Part shown: in pieces, positions 36,533 to 45,865 of the stretch
Layout: each line of letters begins with the position of its first letter
Numbering within the stretch: position 1 is the stretch's first letter
Source of the DNA: CAWDMN01 sp963803155
GTDB lineage: Bacteria; Acidobacteriota; Terriglobia; Versatilivoradales; Versatilivoraceae
Length of the DNA stretch: 64,000 nucleotides
Direction: 5' to 3'
NCBI GenBank assembly: GCA_963803155.1
Contig: CAWDMN010000044.1
Coordinates: 1 to 64,000, forward strand
The notes under the pieces: model-generated
Database searches by the model: none
What the model saw: the letters and a program-made list of their open reading frames with translations, nothing else
Told to the model about the DNA's origin: nothing
Translations under genes and position numbers: made by a program

Positions 36533-36769
36533 ATGGCGGTCAGCGGTGTTGTTTTGGAATTTCCTCAGCTATATTCCGAACTGGGATTGGAACAGCCACA
36601 CGAGGCTGGGAGTAATTCAGGTTCATCCGGAAGAGGAGAAGGGAGTTTCGACTTAAAGGCAATCTGGAACCAATCCAGCCCTCTGCCCCAATTTAGTAGG
36701 TTTCTCATTTTTCTTTTTCTGTTACTGATATGGTTTCTGATAAAAAGGCGGGAAAATGCTGATCAATAG
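36533..36769 (+). CDS. Small C-terminally membrane-anchored protein, overlaps radical SAM gene
   Basis: A 78-residue frame with a Gly/Ser-rich middle (EAGSNSGSSGRGEG) and one strong C-terminal membrane segment (FSRFLIFLFLLLIWFLIKRR) ending in charged residues. It overlaps the start of the radical SAM gene by 14 bases, which suggests translational coupling. The Shine-Dalgarno sequence (GGGGAG) is rather far from ATG 36533. It might be a tail-anchored partner or a substrate peptide of the radical SAM enzyme; nothing else supports either idea. It could also be a chance frame. Confidence 0.4.
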   Translation: MAVSGVVLEFPQLYSELGLEQPHEAGSNSGSSGRGEGSFDLKAIWNQSSPLPQFSRFLIFLFLLLIWFLIKRRENADQ

Positions 36770-37886
36770 GCCGTGGCATACGATATCGGCAAACAGTAAA
36801 TTTGCGGGAATTGCCAAAAGATTGTGTCGCTTTTTCCGCAAATACACATTACCCGCACAAAAATTTGCCAACATAAAGGCATTTCAGGCAGAGATTAATT
36901 CACCGCACCAAGACGGATCCACGGCTAATGCTCCTTTGCTTTTGGTCATAGAGACAACGACAAAGTGCAATTTTAAATGTGTCCACTGCTCCCAAACGTT
37001 TAATGACCAATTACCGGCTGATTTGAGCTTGGAACTATTTCAGGAAATTCTTCCCGCTTTGCAAACAGCGCACGAATTATACCTGTTTGGCGATGGGGAA
37101 GTGCTATTGGACATCCCACGGCATCTAGCAATGATTGCGCGTATCTATCAACAGGATCCCGCCTGTGCACTTGGATTTTCAACTAATGGAAAGCTCTTGA
37201 CGCCTGAAGTCTACGAGCTTTACGCCACTGCAGGCATTCAGTACATTCAACTGTCAGTCGATGCTGCGACCAAAGAGCTGTATGAGACAATGCGGCGGGG
37301 TGGTAGTTTTGATGAACTCCTTGTCAACTTGGAAGGGATAGTGGCCTTGCGCAAACGATCAAGTGCATGGCAACCGCAGCTACGTTTGGCCACAGTAATC
37401 TCAAAACAAAATTATCGACAACTACCCATGTTGGCAAAATTTGCCAAGAAATATGATTTCTCCTACTGGTACATTAACGCGGAATACGCGCACAATCCCG
37501 GACGTGATCTGCTGCGTTTATCAACAGAAGATTCAACGGAGCTGGAGGGCATTAAGGCGGCCATAATGCGGAATTACAGCGCATATTACTTGACGCTTTT
37601 TGACCCTTGCATCGGGTTAGCAAATGACATAATTGAGAAGTGGTTAGAAGCGAAATCCCCTGTATTCTGCACCGTCCCCTGGCAGCGGTTCGAGCTGAAG
37701 GCTAATGGGGACGTTAAGGTATGTCCATATTATCATGAGCCGATTTGTTCGATGCATGGGAAATCTCTTCTGGAAGTATGGAACGGCGAAGAGTTTCGAG
37801 AAATACGAAAAGCATTCACTACCGGGATAGGCCTTCCGTCTTACTGCATTAACTGCAATCGTGGACTGAGGTGGCAATATCTGTAA
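36756..37886 (+). CDS. Radical SAM/SPASM protein
   Basis: A 376-residue radical SAM enzyme. The [4Fe-4S]-SAM motif is CNFKCVHC at residues 71-78 (Cys71, 75, 78), followed by the GDGEVLL-type GGE motif (LYLFGDGEVLLD) and QLSVDAATKELYETMR. The C-terminal SPASM-like region has Cys in FCTVPWQRFELKANGDVKVC, PICSMHG and PSYCINCNRG, ligands for auxiliary cluster(s). The family modifies peptides, proteins or sugars by radical chemistry; this protein resembles the SPASM group with GDV.VCPY. GGCGGGA precedes ATG. No transporter, precursor with Cys/Thr core or maturation protease is nearby, so the substrate is open; the small upstream ORF is the only candidate. Confidence 0.85.
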   Translation: MLINRPWHTISANSKFAGIAKRLCRFFRKYTLPAQKFANIKAFQAEINSPHQDGSTANAPLLLVIETTTKCNFKCVHCSQTFNDQLPADLSLELFQEILPALQTAHELYLFGDGEVLLDIPRHLAMIARIYQQDPACALGFSTNGKLLTPEVYELYATAGIQYIQLSVDAATKELYETMRRGGSFDELLVNLEGIVALRKRSSAWQPQLRLATVISKQNYRQLPMLAKFAKKYDFSYWYINAEYAHNPGRDLLRLSTEDSTELEGIKAAIMRNYSAYYLTLFDPCIGLANDIIEKWLEAKSPVFCTVPWQRFELKANGDVKVCPYYHEPICSMHGKSLLEVWNGEEFREIRKAFTTGIGLPSYCINCNRGLRWQYL

Positions 37887-38375
37887 GGTCTTTCGGATCC
37901 TGCCTGACCTTCAGCCTGTTAGCTGTAAACGTCCGCCCAAAGGAAAAGTTGGAAATAATTGATGAGAGAGTTGGGCTAATGATCGATTCTGGCAAAAATC
38001 CATGGGACATTTAGAAGGAACTATTTGGCTTCAGCGACGATATTATTCATAGCGAGATCCCACATTTCTTTTTCTCGATCACGCTTTCGCGATTGCGCAA
38101 TTGGTGAACAGAGTCCCCCTCAAAATGAGCAGCACTGTCGTTAAAAAAAATCCTTCGACTTGGGGGACGCGCGTACCCTGATAGGTCACAAATGCGGCAA
38201 TTTCTTGATCAGAGGCTGATGAATCCAATGATCGACATTTTGCCGCATGCGGGCAGATACGGCTGTCAGTTGGATAAAGCTGCGGAAATACAGACAAGGA
38301 TTCACGTACCCTCGGATATTTATATACGTCCACAGTCGTCAATTGAATTTTTTTTAATGTGCCAAAATTCGCTTC
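37887..38375. other. Intergenic stretch between convergent units
   Basis: About 490 bases between the radical SAM gene and the minus-strand signalling cluster. I see no gene, strong hairpin or repeat. Confidence 0.5.
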
Positions 38376-38747
38376 CTATTTTTGTATGGCCAGAATTTCC
38401 TTGATCGATTCGGCCATTTCTTGCAGCGAAAATGGTTTCAGATAGACTCGTTCTGCTCCCAGCAGGCAGGCGCTGCGTAGATTGGTTTCAGATCCATAGT
38501 GTCCGCCAGACATAGCCAAAATCGGCAAACGGGGGGCCTCCTTTTTCATCTGCCGGATGGTCTCCAGGTCCTCCTTGTTCGGCATGATGAGGTCGGTGAT
38601 GATGAGATCAGGGATTATTATTCGACATATTTTGAGACCTTCCAGCCCATCCCTGGCCTTGATTACCGCATACCCGGACATTTCCAAATACCGGCTGAGC
38701 GAACCGCGCAAAAATTCATCATCTTCGATTAATAAAATTGTAGTCAT
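38376..38747 (-). CDS. Single-domain response regulator (CheY-like)
   Basis: A 123-residue receiver domain from ATG 38747 (preceded by GGGG; a TTG at 38771 is less likely). The acidic pocket is EDDE at residues 8-11, the phospho-acceptor is Asp52 in LIITDLIMPN, and Lys in YLKPFS is the conserved activation Lys. There is no output domain. It lies 32 bases after the CheW gene at 38780-39292, as the last gene of the operon that starts with the small protein at 44367. It could carry the signal from the hybrid kinases to a motor or other target. No CheA is in the window to phosphorylate it, so the donor kinase is unknown. Confidence 0.85.
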   Translation of the reverse strand: MTTILLIEDDEFLRGSLSRYLEMSGYAVIKARDGLEGLKICRIIIPDLIITDLIMPNKEDLETIRQMKKEAPRLPILAMSGGHYGSETNLRSACLLGAERVYLKPFSLQEMAESIKEILAIQK

Positions 38748-38779
38748 GGCCCCGTCGTTTTTAGTTTGCAAACCAAACT

Positions 38780-39292
38780 TTAATTAGCCACGACTTCTTT
38801 GACTGCTGCTAATATGTTTGTGGGCAAAACTTTTTCGATATCAAGTAGGATCTTGACTTTGTTCTGGTTTTTACCTAAGCCGAGTATAAAATCGGTATCT
38901 ATTCCAACTCCAAAACAGGGGACTGGTTCGATCTGGCCGGGAGCAATCTCTATGACTTCGGATACTTTGTCTGCCTTGACGCCCATCTCGACTTCCCCGA
39001 CCCTCACGACCACAATACAAGTTTCGCTGGTTGGTTCGATTTGAGGCATCTCGAATTTTGCTCGCAGGTCAACCACTTGGATGACATGGCCACGCAAATT
39101 GATGATCCCTAAAATGTATGCTGGAGTGCAAGGAACGGGGATGATGGGTTGATAGCCCATAATTTCCTGAACTTTTAAGATCTCAATGCCATATTCTTCT
39201 TGGCCCAGGAAAAAAGTCAGGAATTTTTCAGCTGCCCGATGAATGTCGGCGACTGGTTGTGTGTTTTGTTTATTAACTGATGGGATACTCAT
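38780..39292 (-). CDS. cheW: CheW adaptor, copy A
   Basis: A 170-residue CheW-fold adaptor that links chemoreceptors to a CheA kinase in arrays. ATG 39292 has AAGGAGAG before it. Family features: FFLGQEEYGIEILKVQEIMG, IINLRGHVIQVVDLRAKF (the conserved N-L-R-G and D-L-R), VADKVSEV-type core KADKVSEVIEI, and ILLDIEKVL. It is clearly paralogous to CheW copy B at 48623-49162 (shared runs such as EILKVQEI, INLRG, DLRAKF, KVSEV, EIAPG, FILGLGK). It is separated by 260 bases from the upstream MCP gene and is followed by the response regulator. Confidence 0.9.
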   Translation of the reverse strand: MSIPSVNKQNTQPVADIHRAAEKFLTFFLGQEEYGIEILKVQEIMGYQPIIPVPCTPAYILGIINLRGHVIQVVDLRAKFEMPQIEPTSETCIVVVRVGEVEMGVKADKVSEVIEIAPGQIEPVPCFGVGIDTDFILGLGKNQNKVKILLDIEKVLPTNILAAVKEVVAN

Positions 39293-39551
39293 ATTCTCTC
39301 TCCTTTTCACGAGACGTGAAATCCGTATGGCAATGGGAGTCCTTTAGCACAGACCGCCCGGAGTGGAATTAAAACCTCTTAGTCAGAGTTAGGTTAAAAA
39401 AACCTGAGGACGGTCAGACGCACAGAACTCCGACAAACCATGCAAAGATAAAAAGGTCAAATGCGTTGGTTAAGCAAAATTATCCGAATAATTCGTTTCG
39501 CAAAGTCTCCGTATTTTTATGACGTTATTCATTTCAATTTCCATTGCCAGC
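39293..39551. other. Gap between MCP 1 and CheW A
   Basis: About 260 bases. An imperfect AGGTTAAAAAAACCT palindrome lies at ~39393-39407 and could serve as an attenuator or weak terminator. No gene. Confidence 0.35.
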
Positions 39552-41705
39552 CTAAAATGTAGAAAAGGCAGAGCTGTCTTCGTGGATTGGAATTACTGAT
39601 TCCGGACGAAGGATTTTGAGCCCATTTCCAGTGGCTTTCATTTTCGTCGGATGAATATTTTTACCATTTCTTGCGATTGTCATGGCTTTGGATTGCTTAA
39701 GATTCCTCCCCGAACTTAGGCAAAAGCTCTCCACCATGATCAACATTTCCGTGGATTGGCTGGAAAGTTCCTCGGCTGCGCTGGCCGACTCTTCTGCATT
39801 AGCCGCTACCGCCTGTGTTACTGCATTCATCTGTTCGATGGCTTTGTTGATTTGGGTCACCCCTTCTTTTTGTTGGTCGGAGGCCACGGCGATTTCGGCC
39901 ATCACTTCGCTGACCTTTTTGACCTGGCTGATGATTTCATTAAGCCCCGCCAGCATCCTCTGATTGGCTTGGACTCCATCTGCGGCATTCTTCACGGACT
40001 CTTCAATCAGGTTGGAGGTATTTTGGGCCGCCTCGGCGCTGCGGATGGCTAGATTCCTGACTTCTTCCGCCACAACCGCAAAACCCTTTCCGGCATCACC
40101 AGCTCGGGCTGCTTCTACCGCTGCATTTAAAGCCAGCAAATTGGTTTGGAAAGCAATTTCGTCGATGGTTTTGACGATTTTTGCAGTGGCGTCAGATGAG
40201 CCTTTGATCTTGACGATGGAAGCATTTAATTCCTGCATCACATGAACGCCTTGCTCCGTGGAGCTGGCGGCGGATTCTACCAATCCCTTGGCTTCGCGGG
40301 CATTAGCGGCATTTTGTGAAGCCATGGAGGAAAGCTCCTGCAGGCTGCTTGAAGTCTCTTCCAGGGAGGCTGCTTGTTCGGAGGCATTGTGCGACAATTG
40401 CTGGCTGCCGGAACTGATCTGAATGGCTGCCGAAGTGACCTGCTCGGCTCCCAGTGCCACTTGCGACAAGGCGTCATCGAGGTCCTGTATTGTTTTATTC
40501 AAGGCATTTTTAATTTTGGCGTGATCGCCTTGATAATTGCCGGTCATGCGCACAGACAAATCCTTCTGGCTGACCTTTTCCAAAACTATGGCAGCTTCAT
40601 TGACGGGTTGAATCACTGCGTCTAACGTGCCATTGATGCCATTCACAATGTCTCTGTATCCGCCTCCGAATCGCTCGGCATTCCCGCGGTTGCCCAATTT
40701 TCCTTCTACGGCTGCCTGCGTCAGATCCTTGGTCTCGTTGACCAGACCCTGAATTGCTGCAACGATCTTCTTCAAGGCGGGTCCAATTTCATCCTGGTCG
40801 TCTTTGCAGGGGGCGTCAAAATAGACATCTCCATCCCCGATTCTATGCAGGGTGCCGACTAACATATATTTAAGATCATGAGAAAACTGGTCAATGGTCT
40901 TGGCCATGATCCCGACTTCATCCTTTCGATCTAGTTTGAGAGAATGGCTGAGATGACCGCTACCCATTTCTTTAAGCATTTCCAGAACTTGGCCGATTGG
41001 AACCGATATTTGACGGGCAATAAAAATTCCAAGGCCCAGAGTGGCGCCGGCCCCGAGCAAGATGCTCAACAAAATGATGGATTGTGTGTCCTTGACGGTC
41101 TTATCGGCGGCCGCCTTTTCCATCTTTGTCAGTGCCCCGTTTTTCTCCATGAGTTCCGCAAGTGTTTTTTGGGCCGTCAATGAATGCTGCCGATTTTGCA
41201 TATAGGTGTCGAACACCAGTTGATCGACTTGTTTGACGGGCTCAGAATCTAATGAGTTCCCCTGTTCGACTATGGCATCTTTCTTCTTTGAGAGATCCCA
41301 GACTTTCTGATGGGATTCCTTCCAAATCGCCCATTCCTGAACAAATTTCCCCCACAACTGTTCCTGTTCAGCCGTTCTGGGCATCGATTTAATCACTTCC
41401 CAAGCTTTATCCGCCCGTCCCAGGGCGTTGGAAATAAAAAGGTATTGTGCTTGGCGAACCACAGGAGCCATCATCCGGCGATTAAGAAGCCCTCGCTCAC
41501 CCGCGGCCACAGCCACATGAGCTTCTTGAATCTGCAATAATGCCTTAATCTCCGGCATCCGGATGTTGGTCAAGATGTCCATACGGGCCAGGGTGTGGAT
41601 AATTCCAAGATACCCGGCCATCCCAATACCAACCGAAATAAGTGAAGCCAGGAGAGCCAGGCTGATCAGCTTTTTGTTTGTCGACAAGTTTTCGAACCAG
41701 TTCAT
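39552..41705 (-). CDS. Methyl-accepting chemotaxis protein 1
   Basis: A 717-residue transmembrane chemoreceptor; AAGGAGTG precedes ATG 41705. TM1 is at ~12-34. A four-helix-bundle-type periplasmic domain (~35-200) follows, with EIKALLQIQEAHVAVAAGER and QNRQHSLTAQKTLAELMEKN as in the 4HB_MCP type. TM2 is at ~211-231, then HAMP and a HAMP-like repeat to ~400. The signalling tip is EIAFQTNLLALNAAVEAARA then GKGFAVVAEEVRNLAIRSAE. The C-terminus ends PIHEDSSAFSTF, a tail shared in pattern with the two other MCPs. The ligand is unknown. Its sensory domain is unlike those of MCP 2 and 3, while the signalling domain is nearly identical. Confidence 0.9.
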   Translation of the reverse strand: MNWFENLSTNKKLISLALLASLISVGIGMAGYLGIIHTLARMDILTNIRMPEIKALLQIQEAHVAVAAGERGLLNRRMMAPVVRQAQYLFISNALGRADKAWEVIKSMPRTAEQEQLWGKFVQEWAIWKESHQKVWDLSKKKDAIVEQGNSLDSEPVKQVDQLVFDTYMQNRQHSLTAQKTLAELMEKNGALTKMEKAAADKTVKDTQSIILLSILLGAGATLGLGIFIARQISVPIGQVLEMLKEMGSGHLSHSLKLDRKDEVGIMAKTIDQFSHDLKYMLVGTLHRIGDGDVYFDAPCKDDQDEIGPALKKIVAAIQGLVNETKDLTQAAVEGKLGNRGNAERFGGGYRDIVNGINGTLDAVIQPVNEAAIVLEKVSQKDLSVRMTGNYQGDHAKIKNALNKTIQDLDDALSQVALGAEQVTSAAIQISSGSQQLSHNASEQAASLEETSSSLQELSSMASQNAANAREAKGLVESAASSTEQGVHVMQELNASIVKIKGSSDATAKIVKTIDEIAFQTNLLALNAAVEAARAGDAGKGFAVVAEEVRNLAIRSAEAAQNTSNLIEESVKNAADGVQANQRMLAGLNEIISQVKKVSEVMAEIAVASDQQKEGVTQINKAIEQMNAVTQAVAANAEESASAAEELSSQSTEMLIMVESFCLSSGRNLKQSKAMTIARNGKNIHPTKMKATGNGLKILRPESVIPIHEDSSAFSTF

Positions 41706-41767
41706 TGGATCACTCCTTCTAGGTAATGGGGCTTTTGTTCGTCAAGCTGAATTAACGGGACAGCCAT

Positions 41768-43849
41768 CTAAAAATCTGACATTGTTTGTTCGTCCTCATG
41801 GAAGGGGATGAGAGCTGCCGGAGCGAGCGCTTTTTGCCCGTTCCCATTGGATTTCCCCTTTGCCGCCTGGATGGATTTGGCTGTCTTCGCAATCGCTGAG
41901 GTCTTGGAATGCTGGATGTTTTTCCCTGCGCTCAATCTGAAGCTCTCCACCATGCTCATCATTTCCGTAGATTGGCCGGAAAGTTCCTCCGCTGCGCTGG
42001 CCGACTCTTCCGCATTGGCAGCCACAGCCTGGGTGACCTGGTTCATCTGCTCGATTGCCTTGTTGATCTGGTTCACTCCATCTTTCTGTTGATCGGAAGC
42101 CACCGCAATTTCCGCCATCACTTCGCTGACCTTCTTGACCTGGCCGGTGATTTCATTGAGCCCCGCCAGCATCTTCTGATTGGTCCGCACCCCGTCCTCG
42201 GCATTCTTCACCGACTCATCAATCAGGTTGGCGGTGTTCTTGGCGGCTTCGGCGCTGCGGATAGCCAGATTCCTGACTTCCTCGGCCACCACCGCGAAGC
42301 CCTTCCCGGCATCCCCGGCCCGGGCTGCTTCCACAGCGGCATTGAGCGCCAGAAGATTGGTCTGGAAGGCAATCTCATCGATGGTCTTGACAATCTTAGC
42401 GGTGGCATCCGAAGAAGCCTTGATTTTGACGATGGAACCATTCAGTTCCTTCATGACCTGCACCCCTTGCTCGGTTGAAGCCGTAGCAGCTTCAGTCAAT
42501 CCCTTGGCTTCGCGGGCATTGGCGGCATTTTGAGAAGCCATGGAGGACAGCTCCTGCAGGCTGCTGGAGGTCTCTTCCAGCGAGGCTGCCTGTTCGGAGG
42601 CGCTGTGCGACAATTCCTGGCTGCCGGAGCTGATCTGCGTGGCTGCCGAAGTGACCTGCTCGGCCCCTAGAGCCACTTGCGTCAGGGCTTCGTCCAAATT
42701 CTCCACCGCGCTGTTCAAGGCATTTTTGATCTTGGCATGGTCGCCCCGATAGTCGCCGGCAACCCGCACCGATAAATCCTTGGCGGACACTTTTTCCAAA
42801 ACTCCAGAGGCTTCCTGGATCGGATCAATAACGGCATCCAGCGTGGCATTGATCCCTGCCACCAGTTCGCGGAAGCTGCCCTCTAATTTCACCACGTCGC
42901 CGCGGACATCGAGCCTTCCCTCCTTGGCGGCAGCGATCAACCGGTCGGTTTCATCGAGCAAGCCTTGTAGAATTTTCTGGACGTTTCGAAATGCCTCAAT
43001 CGATCCTACCGTCTGAGACAACATACCGTTGATGGATTGCGCCAGAACTCCCAACTCGTCTTTGGAGTTATCCTCCAACGGCGTGGTTCCGGTCTTGATT
43101 TCCGCCTTGATGTTTCCGCTGGCCATGGCTTCCATGGCATTTTTTAAGTTCTTGATGCAAATGTTGCGCAGAGTCCCGGCTCGTTCCACTACCTGCAAGA
43201 TTCGCCGTGCGATACCGCGGCTGATGAGCAATCCCAATCCAATCGCCAGTGCTATCCCGAAGATTGTCCCAACCAACATCAATTTGGAAGACGAAGCAAA
43301 AGTAACATCACCATCTGTATTGGCTTTATCTGCTTCTCTTTCGTTAATTTCGACGAGTTTGGCGAGCGAAGTGGTCATGGCTTGGCGTGCTCGAGCGGTT
43401 TCAGTGGTCCCACCAAGGTAATCCAGGTATGCTTTTTCGTCGCCGGCTTTAATTTTTGTGATCATTTCATCGCCGTATTTCTGATAAGACAGCCAGGCGG
43501 GCTGAAAATTTGCATATTCTTCTTTTTCTTCTTTTATCAAATCCGTTGCTGAGTACTGCTTCATTTGTTCATTCACAATGCGACATTGTTCAATGAAATC
43601 TTTTTCCATACTGCTGCGCTTGTCGGGGAAAAAAACAAATTGGTATAAATCTCCACGAATGGTCATCACGGCAGTTCTCGCTTCCCCTAATTGCCGGATG
43701 CATACCAGGTTGTTCTGATACATATCCGTCATGCTATCATTGATTTTTTTCATCCGGGTGTACCCCAGCAGTGCCACCATCACGATGAGAGAAGCCACAA
43801 TCAAATAGCCTCCGGTCAACTTGGTTCCAAGTTTCAAGTCTTTAAACAT
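41768..43849 (-). CDS. Methyl-accepting chemotaxis protein 2
   Basis: A 693-residue chemoreceptor from ATG 43849 (GGAGACGACATT before it; an upstream in-frame ATG at 43891 lies before this signal). TM1 is at ~11-30, a helical periplasmic domain follows to ~175, TM2 is at ~180-200 (SSKLMLVGTIFGIALAIGLG), then HAMP, a second HAMP-like unit and the MCP signalling domain with the usual EIAFQTNLLALNAAVEAARA tip. The first ~40 residues (FKDLKLGTKLTGGYLIVASL) are almost identical to MCP 3 (49227-51332), the sensory part diverges, and the signalling part is again nearly identical. It lies 59 bases after the small-protein gene, as MCP 3 does after its own. The tail is IPFHEDEQTMSDF. Confidence 0.9.
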   Translation of the reverse strand: MFKDLKLGTKLTGGYLIVASLIVMVALLGYTRMKKINDSMTDMYQNNLVCIRQLGEARTAVMTIRGDLYQFVFFPDKRSSMEKDFIEQCRIVNEQMKQYSATDLIKEEKEEYANFQPAWLSYQKYGDEMITKIKAGDEKAYLDYLGGTTETARARQAMTTSLAKLVEINEREADKANTDGDVTFASSSKLMLVGTIFGIALAIGLGLLISRGIARRILQVVERAGTLRNICIKNLKNAMEAMASGNIKAEIKTGTTPLEDNSKDELGVLAQSINGMLSQTVGSIEAFRNVQKILQGLLDETDRLIAAAKEGRLDVRGDVVKLEGSFRELVAGINATLDAVIDPIQEASGVLEKVSAKDLSVRVAGDYRGDHAKIKNALNSAVENLDEALTQVALGAEQVTSAATQISSGSQELSHSASEQAASLEETSSSLQELSSMASQNAANAREAKGLTEAATASTEQGVQVMKELNGSIVKIKASSDATAKIVKTIDEIAFQTNLLALNAAVEAARAGDAGKGFAVVAEEVRNLAIRSAEAAKNTANLIDESVKNAEDGVRTNQKMLAGLNEITGQVKKVSEVMAEIAVASDQQKDGVNQINKAIEQMNQVTQAVAANAEESASAAEELSGQSTEMMSMVESFRLSAGKNIQHSKTSAIAKTAKSIQAAKGKSNGNGQKALAPAALIPFHEDEQTMSDF

Positions 43850-43908
43850 AATGTCGTCTCCTTTTATAATTTCTGTTTTGGCTTCTTCCACTTTCTGGAA
43901 GGGATTAA

Positions 43909-44367
43909 TCAGGTTTTATCTGCCACGAGCTGAGTTATCCAACTGTATTCATCCTGTGCTAATGCCTGTTCCTGGTTATTATTGGCGTCGGCGTGTAAAG
44001 GTTGCCCCGATATCTTTTGTAATATTTCCTGGAGAAACACGAAATCTTTAGGCAAATAGGCTATGAAGCGAGGGTAGAACTCGAAGGCTTTTAGTGAATC
44101 GTCCTTGCATGCCCGGTCTGTCCATCCGATCAGACACTTCATGTCAAAGAGATATTTTTTAAATGATTCCAATGCGATGAGATCGGCCCGTTTGTTAACA
44201 ATTAAGAGTGCATGAGAAGGAGTGGGTTGAATAGAGCGGTAATAACAGTCAAGATTTTCTATCCCGTTAACTACCACCAGATCAACTTTGGGGATATAGG
44301 TTTCAAGCAGCAATTCTGCGGTTTTGGTTATTGGAGTTTGGAGGGAGGCATATAAAAGCCAGCGCAT
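43909..44367 (-). CDS. Unknown small protein paired with MCP, copy A
   Basis: A 152-residue protein from ATG 44367 (GAGGAGATTCAAC before it), paralogous to the product of 51387-51848. Shared stretches: WLLYAS, LLETYIP, VVNG.ENLD.YYRS, PTP.HALLIVN, LIALE.F.KYLFDMKC, GWTDRA, DSLKAFEF.PRFIAYLP, DFVFLQEILQKISGQPLHA. No signal peptide or membrane span; cytoplasmic. The order of hydrophobic strands and helices is reminiscent of a receiver-like or other small alpha/beta fold, but the phospho-acceptor motif is absent, so this is only an impression. It is the first gene of a likely operon with MCP 2, MCP 1, CheW A and the response regulator, under a sigma-54-type promoter. I do not recognise the family. 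Confidence 0.8.
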   Translation of the reverse strand: MRWLLYASLQTPITKTAELLLETYIPKVDLVVVNGIENLDCYYRSIQPTPSHALLIVNKRADLIALESFKKYLFDMKCLIGWTDRACKDDSLKAFEFYPRFIAYLPKDFVFLQEILQKISGQPLHADANNNQEQALAQDEYSWITQLVADKT

Positions 44368-44417
44368 GTTGAATCTCCTCGGGAATAAAGGCCACTCCTG
44401 CCAGACGAACCTTAAGT

Positions 44418-44433
44418 AGCATTTTGTCTTCCA
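44418..44433 (-). promoter_or_regulatory. Sigma-54-type promoter, operon A
   Basis: Reading the minus strand: TGGAAGACAAAATGCT. The invariant GG (-24) and GC (-12) have the correct spacing (consensus TGGCACG-N4-TTGCW). The predicted start of transcription is ~40 bases before ATG 44367. The copy B promoter sits at the same distance and an NtrC-type activator gene is in the cluster. Confidence 0.6.
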
Positions 44434-44793
44434 GACTGTTTGATGGTTGATCATGTTATTTTATTTCTATTAGTTGCAGACAGATGACTGTCTGTATGGA
44501 GGTTTTTAACTCCAACTTTTTCTTGAAATTCAAATGAAGATTTGTGGGCTTGCAGGCGAGTGCTAAACTGGGATTTGCGAGGTAAAATATTGAATTGATT
44601 TTGGATGGGGGCCTGGTTCGAGGAGATAAATCCGGAACTTCAGAAAATAATAAAGAAGTTCATCAATTGCTCAAAAGCGGGCAGAAAAGCAGGGGCATAC
44701 ACTACATTCTTTTTGGCTATTCATAAACTTACAAGTCACACATTTAGCCAAAACGTATTTATTGAATTTCAGTAATCGCAGGTCCAAACAAGA
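44434..44793. repeat. Duplicated intergenic spacer, copy A
   Basis: No gene. This spacer is alignable along its full length with 51915-52276 (for example TTTAACTCCAACTTTTTCTT, GAAATTCAAAT.AAGATTTGTG, TTGAATTGATTTT.GATGG.G, CCGGAACTTCAGAAAA). It contains CAGACAG-ATGA-CTGTCTG at ~44475-44492, a palindrome that could be an activator site, although it is poorly kept in the other copy. Confidence 0.75.
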
Positions 44794-45087
44794 TTATTCT
44801 CCTTTCAACCCAATGCCGTTCTCTTTGTAAAGCGCATAGAGCCTTGGCTTCGAAAGCTTTGAAATAGCGCTTGCCTCCTCCATATGGCCTTTTGTAAGCG
44901 ACTACAAAGTTTGTAGATAATGCTTTTGCATTTGCGCCCAGAACTCGTTCAGCGACAAAGGCATCTTATAAAGAGCAGACAGTGTTTCCTTGAGTGCCTT
45001 ATTCTGTTCCATGGATTTTATTTTCAAATAAATCCCGATGTTTGAAGAAAGACGATAAGACAAAAGGGTGGGGTTGCTTCCAGCAAC
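44794..45087 (-). pseudogene. Decayed 3' copy of the sigma-54 activator gene
   Basis: The minus-strand sequence matches the last ~95 codons of the activator at 52277-53671: GSNPTLLSYRLSSNIGIYLK then SMEQNKALKETLSALYKMPL and EFWAQMQKHYLQTL. Next, a TTG TCG pair of the intact gene has become TTG TAG (stop at 44902-44904), after which the remaining HTH-like codons are still readable (SKLSKPRLYALYKENGI equivalent) to TAA 44794. Upstream homology stops sharply at ~45087. It is a leftover of a segmental duplication and is not functional as an activator. Confidence 0.85.
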
Positions 45088-45865
45088 AACTGAGTCCATT
45101 AGCCCCTTTCTCGGCATCATGCCAATTGACCATATGTTGGGAATCAAGTCGCGGGAATTCCTACAATAGTTGGCTGAACAGGCTGTCCATCTTTGTTAGG
45201 GGATTGAAGTCCACTTTGGTGGATTCGGATTGCACTTTGTGTCCGTCACTTAAAGTTACTACCTGAATTTTGCATGAAATTCTGACTTTCGCCTGAATCG
45301 CCTTTACACATGAGGCTTTTGAGCATTGCTCCAAATTTCAAATATTCACCAACGGTGATTGTTTCCCTTTGAAAACCCGCGCCATTTCTGGGGCTTGGGA
45401 TCCCAGCAATTGATGCGGATTTCCAGCTAATAGCAAAAGGCCTGCTTCTGCAAGCCGGTACTGGCTTGTGTTTCAACGTGCAAAAAATATTTTGCACGAG
45501 TTGTTTTTAAAAAACGGTACAAAATTCAGGTACTACACACCTCGGAGGAATTTCAAACCTTCTTTGTCCCTTCATTTGTCAAAATTATTTTGGCCATATG
45601 TGGATCAAGCTTATAAATATTTTTCAGCCAGCCTCTATCCCGCTGGTGTAATTCAAGGTGCGACAAAAGAGGGAGTATTATGCCAAGGGATGAAATACAC
45701 GGGAGGGGGAGCCTCCTGGCATGCTACTCGTGTCGCGTGTGCCATCTCCACTCAGACTGGTTCGGCGGGCGGAGTCCACCTTAGCGGGAGCTGGCCCTCC
45801 CGGAAATTGCTTAGTTCAGCCGATCAATGCAATTGGTTCATCCTGTCGCACTTTGAATTTCACCC
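45088..45865. other. Intergenic region with inverted-repeat element, copy 2
   Basis: No gene is supported in ~780 bases. At 45699-45802 lies an element with CGGGAGGGGGAGCCTCCTGG at one end and TAGCGGGAGCTGGCCCTCCC at the other, plus GGCGGAGTCCACCTTAGCGG, like the element at 15970-16071. The rest shows nothing. Confidence 0.5.

Noticed and set aside
39682..43421. Numerous plus-strand frames of 80-190 codons opposite the MCP genes
   Set aside because: They recur at the same place opposite all three MCPs, as expected from the complementary strand of Ala/Ser-rich coiled coils, and show no independent signals.
44380..44400. TGGCAGGAGTGGCC as sigma-54 site before the small-protein gene
   Set aside because: The GG-GC spacing is two bases short; the match at 44418-44433 has the correct spacing.
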